This document shows positions 51,726-59,966 of a DNA stretch of 64,000 nucleotides, piece by piece. The position numbers were made by a program, and so were the translations under genes. The first letter of the stretch is position 1, and each line of letters starts with the position of its first letter. Source of the DNA: Pseudomonas sp. AB6 (GTDB lineage: Bacteria; Pseudomonadota; Gammaproteobacteria; Pseudomonadales; Pseudomonadaceae); NCBI RefSeq assembly GCF_034314105.1, contig NZ_JAVIWJ010000001.1:4076001-4140000 (forward strand). Reading direction: 5' to 3'. Below the pieces are notes generated by a model, which did not search any database, had not been told where the DNA came from, and saw only the letters and a list, made by a program, of their open reading frames with translations.

Positions 51726-52727
51726 ATGACTTTTAAGCGATTGATGGCGGTTTTGACTTTCGTCGCCGCAGGCGTAGCCACTGCCCATGCCGTTGCAGCG
51801 GTTGACCCCTCAATTCCGGCTTACACCAAGACTTCCGGCGTTTCCGGTAACTTGTCCAGCGTTGGCTCCGATACCTTGGCTAACCTGATGACCTTGTGGG
51901 CTGAGGCCTACAAGAAAGAATACCCGAGCGTGAATATTCAGATTCAGGCCGCTGGTTCAGCAACTGCACCGCCTGCGTTGACTGAGGGCACCTCGAACCT
52001 GGGGCCGATGAGCCGCAAGATGAAAGACACCGAACTGGCGGCTTTCGAACAGAAATACGGCTACAAGCCCACCGCTATCCCGGTCGCGGTCGATGCGTTG
52101 GCTATTTTCGTGCATAAAGACAACCCGATTCAGCACCTGACCATGGAACAAGTAGACGCGATTTTTTCGGCGACCCGTCTGTGCGGCGCCAAGACCGAAG
52201 CAAAAACCTGGGGTGAAGTGGGTGTGACCGGCGATTTGGCAAATAAGCCGATTCAGCTTTTTGGTCGTAACTCGGTGTCTGGCACTTACGGTTACTTTAA
52301 GGAAGAAGCGCTATGCAAAGGCGACTTCCGCGCTAACGTTAACGAGCAACCTGGATCGGCCTCGGTCGTTAGCTCAATCAGCAGCTCGCTGAACGGTATT
52401 GGCTATTCGGGCATAGGTTACAAAACCTCCAGCGTCAAGACCGTAGCCCTGTCGAAGAAGGGCGGCACTGAGTTCATTGAAGACAGCGAAGAAAACGCGC
52501 TCAACGGCAAATACCCGCTGTCGCGCTTCCTGTTCATCTATGTGAACAAAGCGCCGAATAAACCGCTAGCACCACTGGAAGCGGAGTTCGTGAAAATGGT
52601 CTTGTCGAAACAGGGTCAAGAAGTCGTCATAAAAGACGGGTACATTCCATTGCCAGCCAGAGTTGTCGCTAAAGCACTGGCTGACTTGGGTCTGCAAGAA
52701 GGCACTCCCGGTGTAGCGGGCAAGTAG
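51726..52727 (+). CDS. pstS: Phosphate ABC transporter substrate-binding protein
   Basis: A 333-residue periplasmic phosphate receptor. A signal peptide (MTFKRLMAVLTFVAAGVATAHA) is followed by VSGNLSSVGSDTLANLMTLWAEAYKKEYP and IQAAGSATAPPALTEGTSNLGPMSRKMK, the Ser/Thr/Asp phosphate-binding regions of the PstS fold. GRNSVSGTYGYFKEEAL is the second binding loop. The ATG at 51726 has AGGAG upstream. Preceded by a Pho box array and followed by a weak hairpin before pstC, so pstS is probably also transcribed alone at a higher level. Confidence 0.96.
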   Translation: MTFKRLMAVLTFVAAGVATAHAVAAVDPSIPAYTKTSGVSGNLSSVGSDTLANLMTLWAEAYKKEYPSVNIQIQAAGSATAPPALTEGTSNLGPMSRKMKDTELAAFEQKYGYKPTAIPVAVDALAIFVHKDNPIQHLTMEQVDAIFSATRLCGAKTEAKTWGEVGVTGDLANKPIQLFGRNSVSGTYGYFKEEALCKGDFRANVNEQPGSASVVSSISSSLNGIGYSGIGYKTSSVKTVALSKKGGTEFIEDSEENALNGKYPLSRFLFIYVNKAPNKPLAPLEAEFVKMVLSKQGQEVVIKDGYIPLPARVVAKALADLGLQEGTPGVAGK

Positions 52728-52772
52728 GTAGGGTTGGGCAGATGCTGATCTGCCCTGATTAAAGTCATTAAG

Positions 52773-52798
52773 CGAAACCCGGTAGACCGGTTTCGTTT
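52773..52798. terminator. Weak hairpin between pstS and pstC
   Basis: CGAAACCCGG (52773-52782) pairs with CCGGTTTCG (52787-52795) with one bulged base. A short TTTCAGGTTT follows. It probably lowers read-through from pstS rather than stopping it. Confidence 0.45.
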
Positions 52799-52855
52799 CA
52801 GGTTTAGTAGTCCGCTGCCAGAAGGTTTGGGCGGCGGATTTTTTGCGTCTCAGAA

Positions 52856-52873
52856 TTGTAATGTTTTTGTCAT
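52856..52873 (+). promoter_or_regulatory. pstC: Pho box upstream of pstC
   Basis: Two half-sites on an 11-base period: TTGTAAT (52856-52862) and TTGTCAT (52867-52873), 22 bases before the pstC start. It indicates that pstCAB-phoU have their own PhoB-controlled promoter, separate from pstS. Confidence 0.75.
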
Positions 52874-52895
52874 AAAGGACGGCTAGGGTGAGCGC

Positions 52896-55181
52896 ATGAA
52901 TGATTTGTCGAACTCCACCATGACCCAAAAGTCACCCCCTGAGCGCATTGATTTCAACACGCCCGACATGAAGCGTAAGCGCCGTGTCCGCGCGTTGAAA
53001 GACAAGTTGACCCAGTGGTATGTATTTGTCGGTGGCTTGGCCGTGCTAGCTGCCATTACTTTAATTTTTTTCTACCTCGCTTATGTAGTCGCGCCACTGT
53101 TTCAAGGCGCTAAATTGACCGCCCAAACGGCGCTTAGCCCTGCGTGGATGCAGGACGCGGGCAAGCCATTGCTGCTATCTATCGAAGAGCAAAACCAGGT
53201 CGCCCTTAGGGTTTCCGACAAAGGTGAGGCGATATTCTTCCGTGTTGAAGACGGCACCGAACTAAAGCGTGTTGTCTTGCCGGTTCCGGTCGGCGCGACC
53301 GTAACGTCTATCGGTGAAGATCAGCCGGGCACCCCATTGATGGTGCTGGGTCTGTCCAACGGCCAAGCGCTGGTGTTCAAACACAATTATCTGATCACTT
53401 ATCCAGACAACAAAAAGACAATCACCCCGACCATCAGCTATCCCTATGGCGAGGCCGCGCTGAGCGTCGATGAGGATGGTCGGCCGCTGGAACACGTCAG
53501 CCTTAATGCCACAGATAAAGCGCTGGTGCTGGCGGGCGCAACGGGCGCCCAACTGCATGTTCTGTCCCTGACTCAGGAAGAGAACATGATGACTGGCGAA
53601 ATTATCCGCGGGCAGACGCGTATAGAACTTCCGCGCATGACCGAGGTGGTCAAAGCGATCTTTATCGATCCTCGTCAGCAATGGTTGTATGTGATCAATG
53701 GTCGTGCTCAAGCGGATGTTTTTAACCTGCGTAATCGAAGCCTCAACGGCCGTTATAAATTGCTTGAAGATGCGAATGCTGAAGTGTCTGCCAGTACTCA
53801 GCTGGTGGGAGGTGTGTCATTGATTGTCGGTAGTTCCAAGGGGGGGTTGGCCCAATGGTTCATGGCCCGAGATACCGACTCAGAGATGCGCTTCCAGCAC
53901 ATCCGCGATTTTCAGATGGGCTCCGCGCCGATTGTGCGTATCACTGCGGAGCAGCGGCGCAAAGGTTTTGTCGCGCTTGACGCCTCGGGCAAACTCGGCG
54001 TGTTTCACAGCACTGCGCACCGCACATTGCTGATCGACCAAGCGGTCGGCGGTCCTGGTATTTTGGCACTGTCGCCACGAGCCGATGAAATCATTATTGA
54101 GCAGGGCGGCAAATTGCTGCCAATGACCCTTTCCAACCCACACCCGGAAGTATCGTGGAGCGCGTTGTGGGGCAAGGTCTGGTATGAGAACTATGACTCG
54201 CCGCAATATGTCTGGCAGTCCACGGCCTCCAATACCGACTTCGAACCCAAACTGAGTCTGGCGCCGCTGACCTACGGCACCTTGAAAGCCGCTTTCTACG
54301 CCATGTTGTTGGCTGCGCCACTGGCCATTGCGGCGGCGATCTATACCGCTTACTTCATGGCACCGAGAATGCGTCGCAAGGTCAAGCCGGTGATCGAACT
54401 GATGGAAGCGATGCCAACGGTCATTCTTGGCTTCTTCGCCGGTCTATTTTTAGCGCCGTATCTGGAAGGACATTTGCCTGGAGTTTTTAGCCTGCTGTTG
54501 CTGACCCCCTTGGGTATTTTGCTGGCGGGCTTCTTGTGGACCCGCTTACCTGAGTCGATCCGCTTGCGGGTACCGGACGGTTGGGAGTCGGCCATCCTGA
54601 TTCCGGTAGTGCTGTTGGTGGGTTGGTTGTCGCTGGGCATGAGCTCACACATGGAAAACTGGTTCTTCGGCGGCGACATGCGCATGTGGATTTCTAATGA
54701 TCTGGGCATCACCTACGATCAGCGCAACGCACTGGTGGTTGGCTTGGCAATGGGCTTTGCGGTGATTCCCAACATCTATTCGATTGCTGAAGACGCGGTA
54801 TTCAGCGTGCCGCGAGGTTTGACCCTTGGCTCGCTCGCCTTGGGTGCGACGCCTTGGCAGACCTTGACGCGGGTGGTGATTCTCACCGCCAGCCCCGGTA
54901 TTTTCTCGGCCTTGATGATCGGCATGGGCCGTGCAGTCGGCGAAACCATGATCGTACTGATGGCCACCGGTAACACCCCGATCATGGACATGAACCTGTT
55001 TGAAGGCATGCGCACCTTGGCGGCAAACGTTGCGGTGGAGATGCCGGAGTCTGAAGTGGGCGGCAGCCATTATCGGGTGCTGTTCCTCGCGGCATTGGTT
55101 CTTCTGATGTTCACCTTCGTGATGAACACGTTCGCGGAGCTGATTCGTCAGCGCCTTCGCAAGAAATACTCATCTCTCTAA
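52896..55181 (+). CDS. pstC: Phosphate ABC transporter permease PstC, large form
   Basis: A 761-residue permease, more than twice the E. coli PstC (about 319). An N-terminal membrane segment (about 42-70, LTQWYVFVGGLAVLAAITLIFFYL) leads into a ~400-residue extracytoplasmic region with beta-rich repeats (VALRVSDKGEAIFFRVEDG, QWLYVINGRAQADVFNLRNRSLNG). The permease core follows from about 465, with LIPVVLLVGW-type helices and the EAA loop GLTLGSLALGATPWQTLTRVV. Large PstC forms are normal in Pseudomonas. ATG at 52896. Confidence 0.94.
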   Translation: MNDLSNSTMTQKSPPERIDFNTPDMKRKRRVRALKDKLTQWYVFVGGLAVLAAITLIFFYLAYVVAPLFQGAKLTAQTALSPAWMQDAGKPLLLSIEEQNQVALRVSDKGEAIFFRVEDGTELKRVVLPVPVGATVTSIGEDQPGTPLMVLGLSNGQALVFKHNYLITYPDNKKTITPTISYPYGEAALSVDEDGRPLEHVSLNATDKALVLAGATGAQLHVLSLTQEENMMTGEIIRGQTRIELPRMTEVVKAIFIDPRQQWLYVINGRAQADVFNLRNRSLNGRYKLLEDANAEVSASTQLVGGVSLIVGSSKGGLAQWFMARDTDSEMRFQHIRDFQMGSAPIVRITAEQRRKGFVALDASGKLGVFHSTAHRTLLIDQAVGGPGILALSPRADEIIIEQGGKLLPMTLSNPHPEVSWSALWGKVWYENYDSPQYVWQSTASNTDFEPKLSLAPLTYGTLKAAFYAMLLAAPLAIAAAIYTAYFMAPRMRRKVKPVIELMEAMPTVILGFFAGLFLAPYLEGHLPGVFSLLLLTPLGILLAGFLWTRLPESIRLRVPDGWESAILIPVVLLVGWLSLGMSSHMENWFFGGDMRMWISNDLGITYDQRNALVVGLAMGFAVIPNIYSIAEDAVFSVPRGLTLGSLALGATPWQTLTRVVILTASPGIFSALMIGMGRAVGETMIVLMATGNTPIMDMNLFEGMRTLAANVAVEMPESEVGGSHYRVLFLAALVLLMFTFVMNTFAELIRQRLRKKYSSL

Positions 55182-55190
55182 GGAAGGTAG

Positions 55191-56867
55191 ATGTCTGTGA
55201 AACAGAATTCCGTCAAGAGTTGGATCAAAAGCGGCGCCCCTGGTGTCTGGATGAGCGCCGGCGCGGTGTCCATTGCCGTGATCATGACCCTGGGCCTGTT
55301 AATGGTGATTGCCGTCCGTGGCCTGGGTAATTTCTGGCCAGCGGACGTTGTGCTGGCGCAGTACAACGTGCCCGGTCAGGAAAACCATGTCCTGATCGGC
55401 GAAGTGGTGCAGAAAGAAGAAGTACCCCGTGCACGGCTCAAAGGCGCAGGCTTGCCGGTGCCGGACGTTGGCCCTGAGTTCATGACCCGTGAGCTGTTCA
55501 AGGTGGGGAACCGCGACATCAACCCGAGCGATTTCACTTGGGTAGTCGGTGAGTGGCTGACCGAACAAAGCACGCCCAAAGAAATGATGACTCTGGAACG
55601 CCGCGAGTGGGGCAACTTTTACGGTTACCTGGTGAATATCAAGGAGAACGGTAAGGTCATTGCTGAAGGAGACGCGGCCTGGCCAATTCTTCAACAGCGC
55701 ATCAAGCGCGTTGAACAACTCTCCAATGAGCTGAGCGGTCTTGAGAAGAAAGACATAGGCGCCATTAACCACGGCATCGAACGACTGCGCCTGCACAAAC
55801 GTAAACTTGAACTCGACGGCAAGCTGGATGCCGCCGCGCAAGCAGACATCGACAGCGAGCGCGCAGAATACGATGCTCAGTACAAACGCATTGAAGGCCG
55901 ATTGGGCATGCTGCACCAAGCGTTCAACCGCGACAGTCTGACCGCCCGCGATGCCAACGGCAAAGACATTGAAATAAGCGTCGGTAAAGTGGTCCACGCT
56001 TACCAACCCAATGCCATGAGTACCGTCAGCAAGCTGGGTTTCTACTTCAAGAAACTTTGGGAGTTTCTCAGCGAAGATCCGCGCGAAGCCAATACCGAAG
56101 GCGGGATTTTTCCGGCAATTTTCGGCACAGTGATGATGACTCTGATTATGGCCGTGATCGTCACGCCATTCGGCGTATTGGCGGCGGTTTACCTGCGTGA
56201 ATACGCAAAACAAGGCCCGGTCACCCGGTTAATTCGAATTGCCGTCAACAACCTCGCTGGGGTGCCAGCCATCGTTTACGGGGTGTTCGGCCTGGGCTTC
56301 TTCGTTTATGTTCTAGGCGGCTCGCTCGACAGGCTGTTCTTCCCCGAAGCCTTGCCCGCACCGACGTTCGGTACCCCAGGTTTGCTCTGGGCCTCGTTGA
56401 CTCTAGCTCTGTTGGCCGTTCCGGTTGTAATCGTTGCCACCGAGGAAGGTTTGGCGCGTATCCCGCGTACGGTTCGCGAGGGATCGTTGGCGCTGGGTGC
56501 GACCAAGGCCGAAACGTTATGGAAGATCGTACTGCCCATGGCTAGCCCGGCAATGATGACCGGCCTGATTCTGGCAGTTGCACGTGCTGCGGGTGAGGTT
56601 GCCCCGTTGATGCTGGTAGGCGTGGTGAAACTGGCGCCGTCGCTTCCGGTAGACGGCAACTATCCTTATGTACATCTTGATCAGAAAATCATGCATTTGG
56701 GCTTCCACATTTACGACGTCGGTTTCCAGAGCCCGAACGTTGAGGCTGCGCGTCCATTGGTTTACGCCACCGCGCTATTGCTAGTGCTGGTCATTGCGTT
56801 GCTCAACCTGTCGGCAGTGGCGATGCGCAACCACCTGCGCGAAAAATACAAAGCGCTGGAGAGCTGA
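55191..56867 (+). CDS. pstA: Phosphate ABC transporter permease PstA, large form
   Basis: A 558-residue permease (E. coli PstA about 296). One N-terminal segment (about 19-43) is followed by a ~250-residue periplasmic insert with a predicted coiled coil (about 150-250: QQRIKRVEQLSNELSGLEKK, LDAAAQADIDSERAEYDAQY). The permease core starts near 305 with FGTVMMTLIMAVIVTPFGVLAAVYLREYA; the EAA loop REGSLALGATKAETLWKIVLP lies near 430. Nine bases separate it from pstC. With PstC it forms the pore energised by PstB. Confidence 0.95.
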   Translation: MSVKQNSVKSWIKSGAPGVWMSAGAVSIAVIMTLGLLMVIAVRGLGNFWPADVVLAQYNVPGQENHVLIGEVVQKEEVPRARLKGAGLPVPDVGPEFMTRELFKVGNRDINPSDFTWVVGEWLTEQSTPKEMMTLERREWGNFYGYLVNIKENGKVIAEGDAAWPILQQRIKRVEQLSNELSGLEKKDIGAINHGIERLRLHKRKLELDGKLDAAAQADIDSERAEYDAQYKRIEGRLGMLHQAFNRDSLTARDANGKDIEISVGKVVHAYQPNAMSTVSKLGFYFKKLWEFLSEDPREANTEGGIFPAIFGTVMMTLIMAVIVTPFGVLAAVYLREYAKQGPVTRLIRIAVNNLAGVPAIVYGVFGLGFFVYVLGGSLDRLFFPEALPAPTFGTPGLLWASLTLALLAVPVVIVATEEGLARIPRTVREGSLALGATKAETLWKIVLPMASPAMMTGLILAVARAAGEVAPLMLVGVVKLAPSLPVDGNYPYVHLDQKIMHLGFHIYDVGFQSPNVEAARPLVYATALLLVLVIALLNLSAVAMRNHLREKYKALES

Positions 56868-56871
56868 ACAT

Positions 56872-56945
56872 AAGCCACAAGCGGCGAGCTAAATGCCGCA
56901 CGTCGTTTTGCGCAACACTTGCAGCCTAGAGCTTGCAGCTACGAA
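56872..56945. repeat. Intercistronic repeat between pstA and pstB
   Basis: Imperfect inverted repeat with CACAAGCGGCGAGCTAAATG on the left and CACTTGCAGCCTAGAGCTTG with CAGCTACGAACGGAG on the right, ending just before the pstB ribosome binding site. It shares CTTGCAGC and AGCTTG words with the elements before pycB and phoU. Confidence 0.5.
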
Positions 56946-56957
56946 CGGAGTGAGATC

Positions 56958-57791
56958 ATGCCACCGAAAGTCCATACCCATGGCGTCAATATGTCGGCTT
57001 TGGGGCGCACCAAACAGAGTTTGAGCCTGGCTAATGAATCCGTGGCCATTGAGGTCCCGGGTCTGAACCTGTTCTACGGCGATAAGCAGGCACTGTTCGA
57101 CGTGGGGATGAACATTCCCAAGCAACGTGTCACCGCTTTTATCGGCCCGTCTGGCTGTGGCAAGTCGACCTTGCTGCGGACCTTTAACCGTATGAACGAT
57201 CTGGTCGACGGATGCCGAGTAGAGGGTGCAATCAACCTCTATGGACACGATATTTATCGAAAAGGCGAAGACGTTGCCGAGCTGCGTCGTCGCGTTGGTA
57301 TGGTGTTCCAGAAGCCGAACCCGTTCCCGAAAACTATTTATGAAAACGTCGTCTACGGGTTGCGCATTCAGGGCATCAACAAAAAACGCGTCTTGGATGA
57401 AGCCGTTGAATGGGCACTCAAAGGTGCGGCATTGTGGGACGAGGTCAAAGACCGTCTGCACGAGTCGGCACTGGGGCTATCTGGCGGCCAGCAGCAGCGA
57501 TTAGTAATCGCTCGTACGATTGCGGTGGAGCCTGAAGTATTGTTGCTCGATGAACCGTGTTCGGCCCTCGATCCGATTTCTACGCTGAAAGTTGAAGAGC
57601 TGATCTATGAACTGAAATCCAAATACACCATTGTTATCGTCACTCACAACATGCAACAGGCTGCGCGGGTTTCCGATTACACCGCCTTCATGTACATGGG
57701 CAAGCTGGTCGAGTTTGGCGACACCGACACGTTGTTCACCAACCCGGCAAAAAAACAGACGGAAGATTACATCACCGGCAGATACGGTTAG
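56958..57791 (+). CDS. pstB: Phosphate ABC transporter ATP-binding protein
   Basis: A 277-residue ABC ATPase that powers phosphate uptake. Walker A is GPSGCGKST (near 71), the signature LSGGQQQR (about 176-183), and Walker B VLLLDEPCSALDP. The switch His lies in IVIVTHNMQQAARVSDY. The ATG at 56958 with GGAG upstream is chosen over in-frame starts inside the repeat. It has a longer N-terminus (about 30 residues) than E. coli PstB. Confidence 0.97.
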   Translation: MPPKVHTHGVNMSALGRTKQSLSLANESVAIEVPGLNLFYGDKQALFDVGMNIPKQRVTAFIGPSGCGKSTLLRTFNRMNDLVDGCRVEGAINLYGHDIYRKGEDVAELRRRVGMVFQKPNPFPKTIYENVVYGLRIQGINKKRVLDEAVEWALKGAALWDEVKDRLHESALGLSGGQQQRLVIARTIAVEPEVLLLDEPCSALDPISTLKVEELIYELKSKYTIVIVTHNMQQAARVSDYTAFMYMGKLVEFGDTDTLFTNPAKKQTEDYITGRYG

Positions 57792-57795
57792 GAAG

Positions 57796-57905
57796 TCAGC
57801 GGCGAGCGTCAAGCCGCAAGCTGAACAATCAGAAGCGGCGCTGGTTTTTGGATCACTACATAACTATTTGCAGCTTGAAGCTTGGCGCTTAGAGCTGTCG
57901 CGGAG
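57796..57905. repeat. Intercistronic repeat between pstB and phoU
   Basis: AGCGGCGAGCGTCAAGCCGC on the left and TTTGCAGCTTGAAGCTTGGC with GCTTAGAGCTGTCGCGGAG on the right form an imperfect inverted repeat of the same family as those before pycB and pstB. Its right end touches the region of the phoU ribosome binding site. Confidence 0.5.
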
Positions 57906-57912
57906 CGACCCC

Positions 57913-58674
57913 ATGATCGATAAAGACAGTCTTACTCACCACATCTCCCAGCAGTTCAATGCTGAACTCGAAGAGGTGCGTAGCCACCTGCTGGCGATGG
58001 GCGGCCTGGTGGAAAAGCAGGTCAACGATGCCGTGACGGCTCTGATCGAAGCGGACTCGGGCCTGGCCCAACAGGTTCGTGAGGTCGACGATCAGATTAA
58101 CCAGATGGAACGCAACATCGACGAAGAGTGCCTGCGTATTTTGGCGCGACGCCAGCCTGCGGCATCGGATCTGCGGTTGATCATCAGTATTTCCAAGTCG
58201 GTTATTGATCTGGAGCGTATCGGCGACGAGTCCACGAAAATCGCCAAGCGCGCCATTCTGTTGTGCGAAGAAGGTGAGTCGCCGCGTGGGTATGTCGAGG
58301 TGCGACACATCGGCGATCAGGTGCGCAACATGGTTCGTGACGCGCTCGACGCATTTGCCCGTTTCGATGCCGACTTGGCGCTGTCCGTGGCCCAGTACGA
58401 TAAAACCATCGACCGCGAATACAAAACCGCGTTACGTGAGCTGGTTACCTACATGATGGAAGACCCGCGCTCCATTTCGCGGGTACTGAACGTCATATGG
58501 GTACTGCGTTCGCTGGAACGTATCGGTGACCACGCGCGCAATATTTCCGAGCTGGTCATTTATCTCGTACGTGGCACCGATGTACGCCACATCGGCCTAA
58601 AGCGCATGAAAGAAGAAGTGCAAGGTATCAGCGGCAAAAACGCTAATGTTTTGGACAAGCCTGACGATAAATAA
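57913..58674 (+). CDS. phoU: Phosphate-transport regulator PhoU
   Basis: A 253-residue all-helical protein with two PhoU domains, opening IDKDSLTHHISQQFNAELEEVRSHLLAMGGLVEKQV, with the metal-binding ExxxD regions in RIGDESTKIAKRAI and RIGDHARNISELVIYLV. It couples the Pst transporter to PhoR to silence the Pho regulon when phosphate is plentiful. The ATG at 57913 begins this domain; the long in-frame extension through the repeat and pstB is rejected. A terminator follows. Confidence 0.97.
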   Translation: MIDKDSLTHHISQQFNAELEEVRSHLLAMGGLVEKQVNDAVTALIEADSGLAQQVREVDDQINQMERNIDEECLRILARRQPAASDLRLIISISKSVIDLERIGDESTKIAKRAILLCEEGESPRGYVEVRHIGDQVRNMVRDALDAFARFDADLALSVAQYDKTIDREYKTALRELVTYMMEDPRSISRVLNVIWVLRSLERIGDHARNISELVIYLVRGTDVRHIGLKRMKEEVQGISGKNANVLDKPDDK

Positions 58675-58690
58675 GACTGCCTGCGAAAAA

Positions 58691-58718
58691 AACGCCCAGC
58701 ACGCTGCTGGGCGTTTTT
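58691..58718 (+). terminator. Rho-independent terminator after phoU
   Basis: An 11-bp stem (AACGCCCAGCA at 58691-58701, TGCTGGGCGTT at 58705-58715) with a CGC loop and five T. It ends the pst-phoU transcript. Confidence 0.95.
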
Positions 58719-58832
58719 CGTTATAAGCGTTGTATTTTGAAGCCGCCCGCGAACGAAAAGTCCTGGCGTCAAAAATGGACTGAGCAATGGCGATCTGCCA
58801 GCGCTATGCTGCCAGGAATTTAAGGAGCGTCG

Positions 58833-59738
58833 ATGAGTAAAGTCAGTGTGTTGGTCGTGGATGACGCGCCGTTTATTCGCGATTTGGTGAAGAAAGGCTT
58901 GCGCAATTATTTTCCCGGTATCCATATCGAAGACGCGGTCAACGGACGCAAGGCGCAAACCCTGCTGGAACGTGAGACGTTCGACCTGGTGCTGTGCGAT
59001 TGGGAAATGCCGGAGATGTCCGGTCTTGAGTTGCTAGCTTGGTGCCGCACGCAGGACAAGCTTAAAGCGATGCCTTTCATCATGGTGACCAGCCGTGGTG
59101 ACAAGGAAAACGTAGTCCAAGCGATTCAGGCGGGTGTGACCGACTTTATCGGCAAGCCGTTCACCAACGAACAGCTGCTGACCAAAGTTAAAAAAGCCTT
59201 GGCCAAGGTCGGCAAGCTCGACACGCTGCTCGCTGGCGCGCCGACCAAGATGAATTCCGCATTCGGTAACGATTCGCTCAGCGCTTTGACTGGCGGCAAA
59301 ACGGAAGTGGTTCGTCCACCTGCTTCGCCTTCGGTCGCACCGACGAGCCCGGGGTTGCTTAATGCGGTTGCTCGTCCGGCAGCGTCTGCTCCAACGCTGG
59401 CTGGTCGTGGCCAAGGTCAATTGCGTCTGCCCAGCGGCAACCAGCAATGCGTGATTAAAGCCTTGAGCCTCAAGGAGGCGCTATTGGTGGTGCGTCGTGG
59501 TGATGTCCTGCCACAGATCCTTGACAGCGCAGTGCTAGACCTTGAACAAGGCGAGAATGCTGAAGTCGCGCGCCTCAACGGTTACTTGCACGCCATCGTC
59601 GCGTATGAACAAAAGCCAGACAGTGACTGGCTGCAGTTGACGTTCCGTTTCGTCGATCAAGACGCGCAAAAGCTCGATTACGTCTCGCGCCTCATCGCTC
59701 GTGGCACCGCACAGAAGCACTTTGTTCCCGGCGGTTGA
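58833..59738 (+). CDS. Response regulator with receiver domain and C-terminal effector domain
   Basis: A 301-residue protein. The CheY-like receiver (1-125) has the acidic pair D10-D11, the phosphoacceptor D56 (LCDWEMPEMSG), T86 and K108 (GKPF). A Pro/Ala/Ser linker (about 160-200) leads to a C-terminal domain (about 200-301: QCVIKALSLKEALLVVRRGDVLPQILDSAVLDLE) that looks PilZ-like but lacks the RxxxR motif. No helix-turn-helix is seen, so it probably does not bind DNA. No sensor kinase is adjacent. It sits with the pst module in Pseudomonas generally, but a link to phosphate is unproven. Confidence 0.88.
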   Translation: MSKVSVLVVDDAPFIRDLVKKGLRNYFPGIHIEDAVNGRKAQTLLERETFDLVLCDWEMPEMSGLELLAWCRTQDKLKAMPFIMVTSRGDKENVVQAIQAGVTDFIGKPFTNEQLLTKVKKALAKVGKLDTLLAGAPTKMNSAFGNDSLSALTGGKTEVVRPPASPSVAPTSPGLLNAVARPAASAPTLAGRGQGQLRLPSGNQQCVIKALSLKEALLVVRRGDVLPQILDSAVLDLEQGENAEVARLNGYLHAIVAYEQKPDSDWLQLTFRFVDQDAQKLDYVSRLIARGTAQKHFVPGG

Positions 59739-59747
59739 GAGTACTTT

Positions 59748-59957
59748 GTGGGAGTGAACTGGTTCGCAAAGAAAGCGAACCAGGCCATCAGCAACCTGTG
59801 TCATCGCCATCGCCAACAGTTCGGGCTCACCGCGATTGCCTGGGAGTTGCGTCAGTTACATGACCAGCGGGCTTATCTAGTAACGACTGATTTGATTCAG
59901 CGGTGCGCAGCGGTTAGCGAATCGCTGCTACGCTTGCCCTGCCTCCAGCCAACCTGA
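59748..59957 (+). CDS. Small hypothetical protein between response regulator and M23 gene
   Basis: A 69-residue frame starting with GTG (GAGAG upstream), fitting exactly between its neighbours with nine-base gaps on both sides. The protein is basic and helical (WFAKKANQAISNLCHRHRQQFGLTAIAWELRQLHDQ) without signal or membrane segment. Its 5' end contains a perfect hairpin of REP type, so it could equally be intergenic DNA. No function is known. Confidence 0.5.
   Translation: MGVNWFAKKANQAISNLCHRHRQQFGLTAIAWELRQLHDQRAYLVTTDLIQRCAAVSESLLRLPCLQPT
59759..59783. repeat. REP-like hairpin
   Basis: Perfect 9-bp stem CTGGTTCGC (59759-59767) and GCGAACCAG (59775-59783) with loop AAAGAAA, preceded by GTGGGAGTGAA, the start of a common Pseudomonas intergenic repeat. 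Confidence 0.55.
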
Positions 59958-59966
59958 TCAATCACC

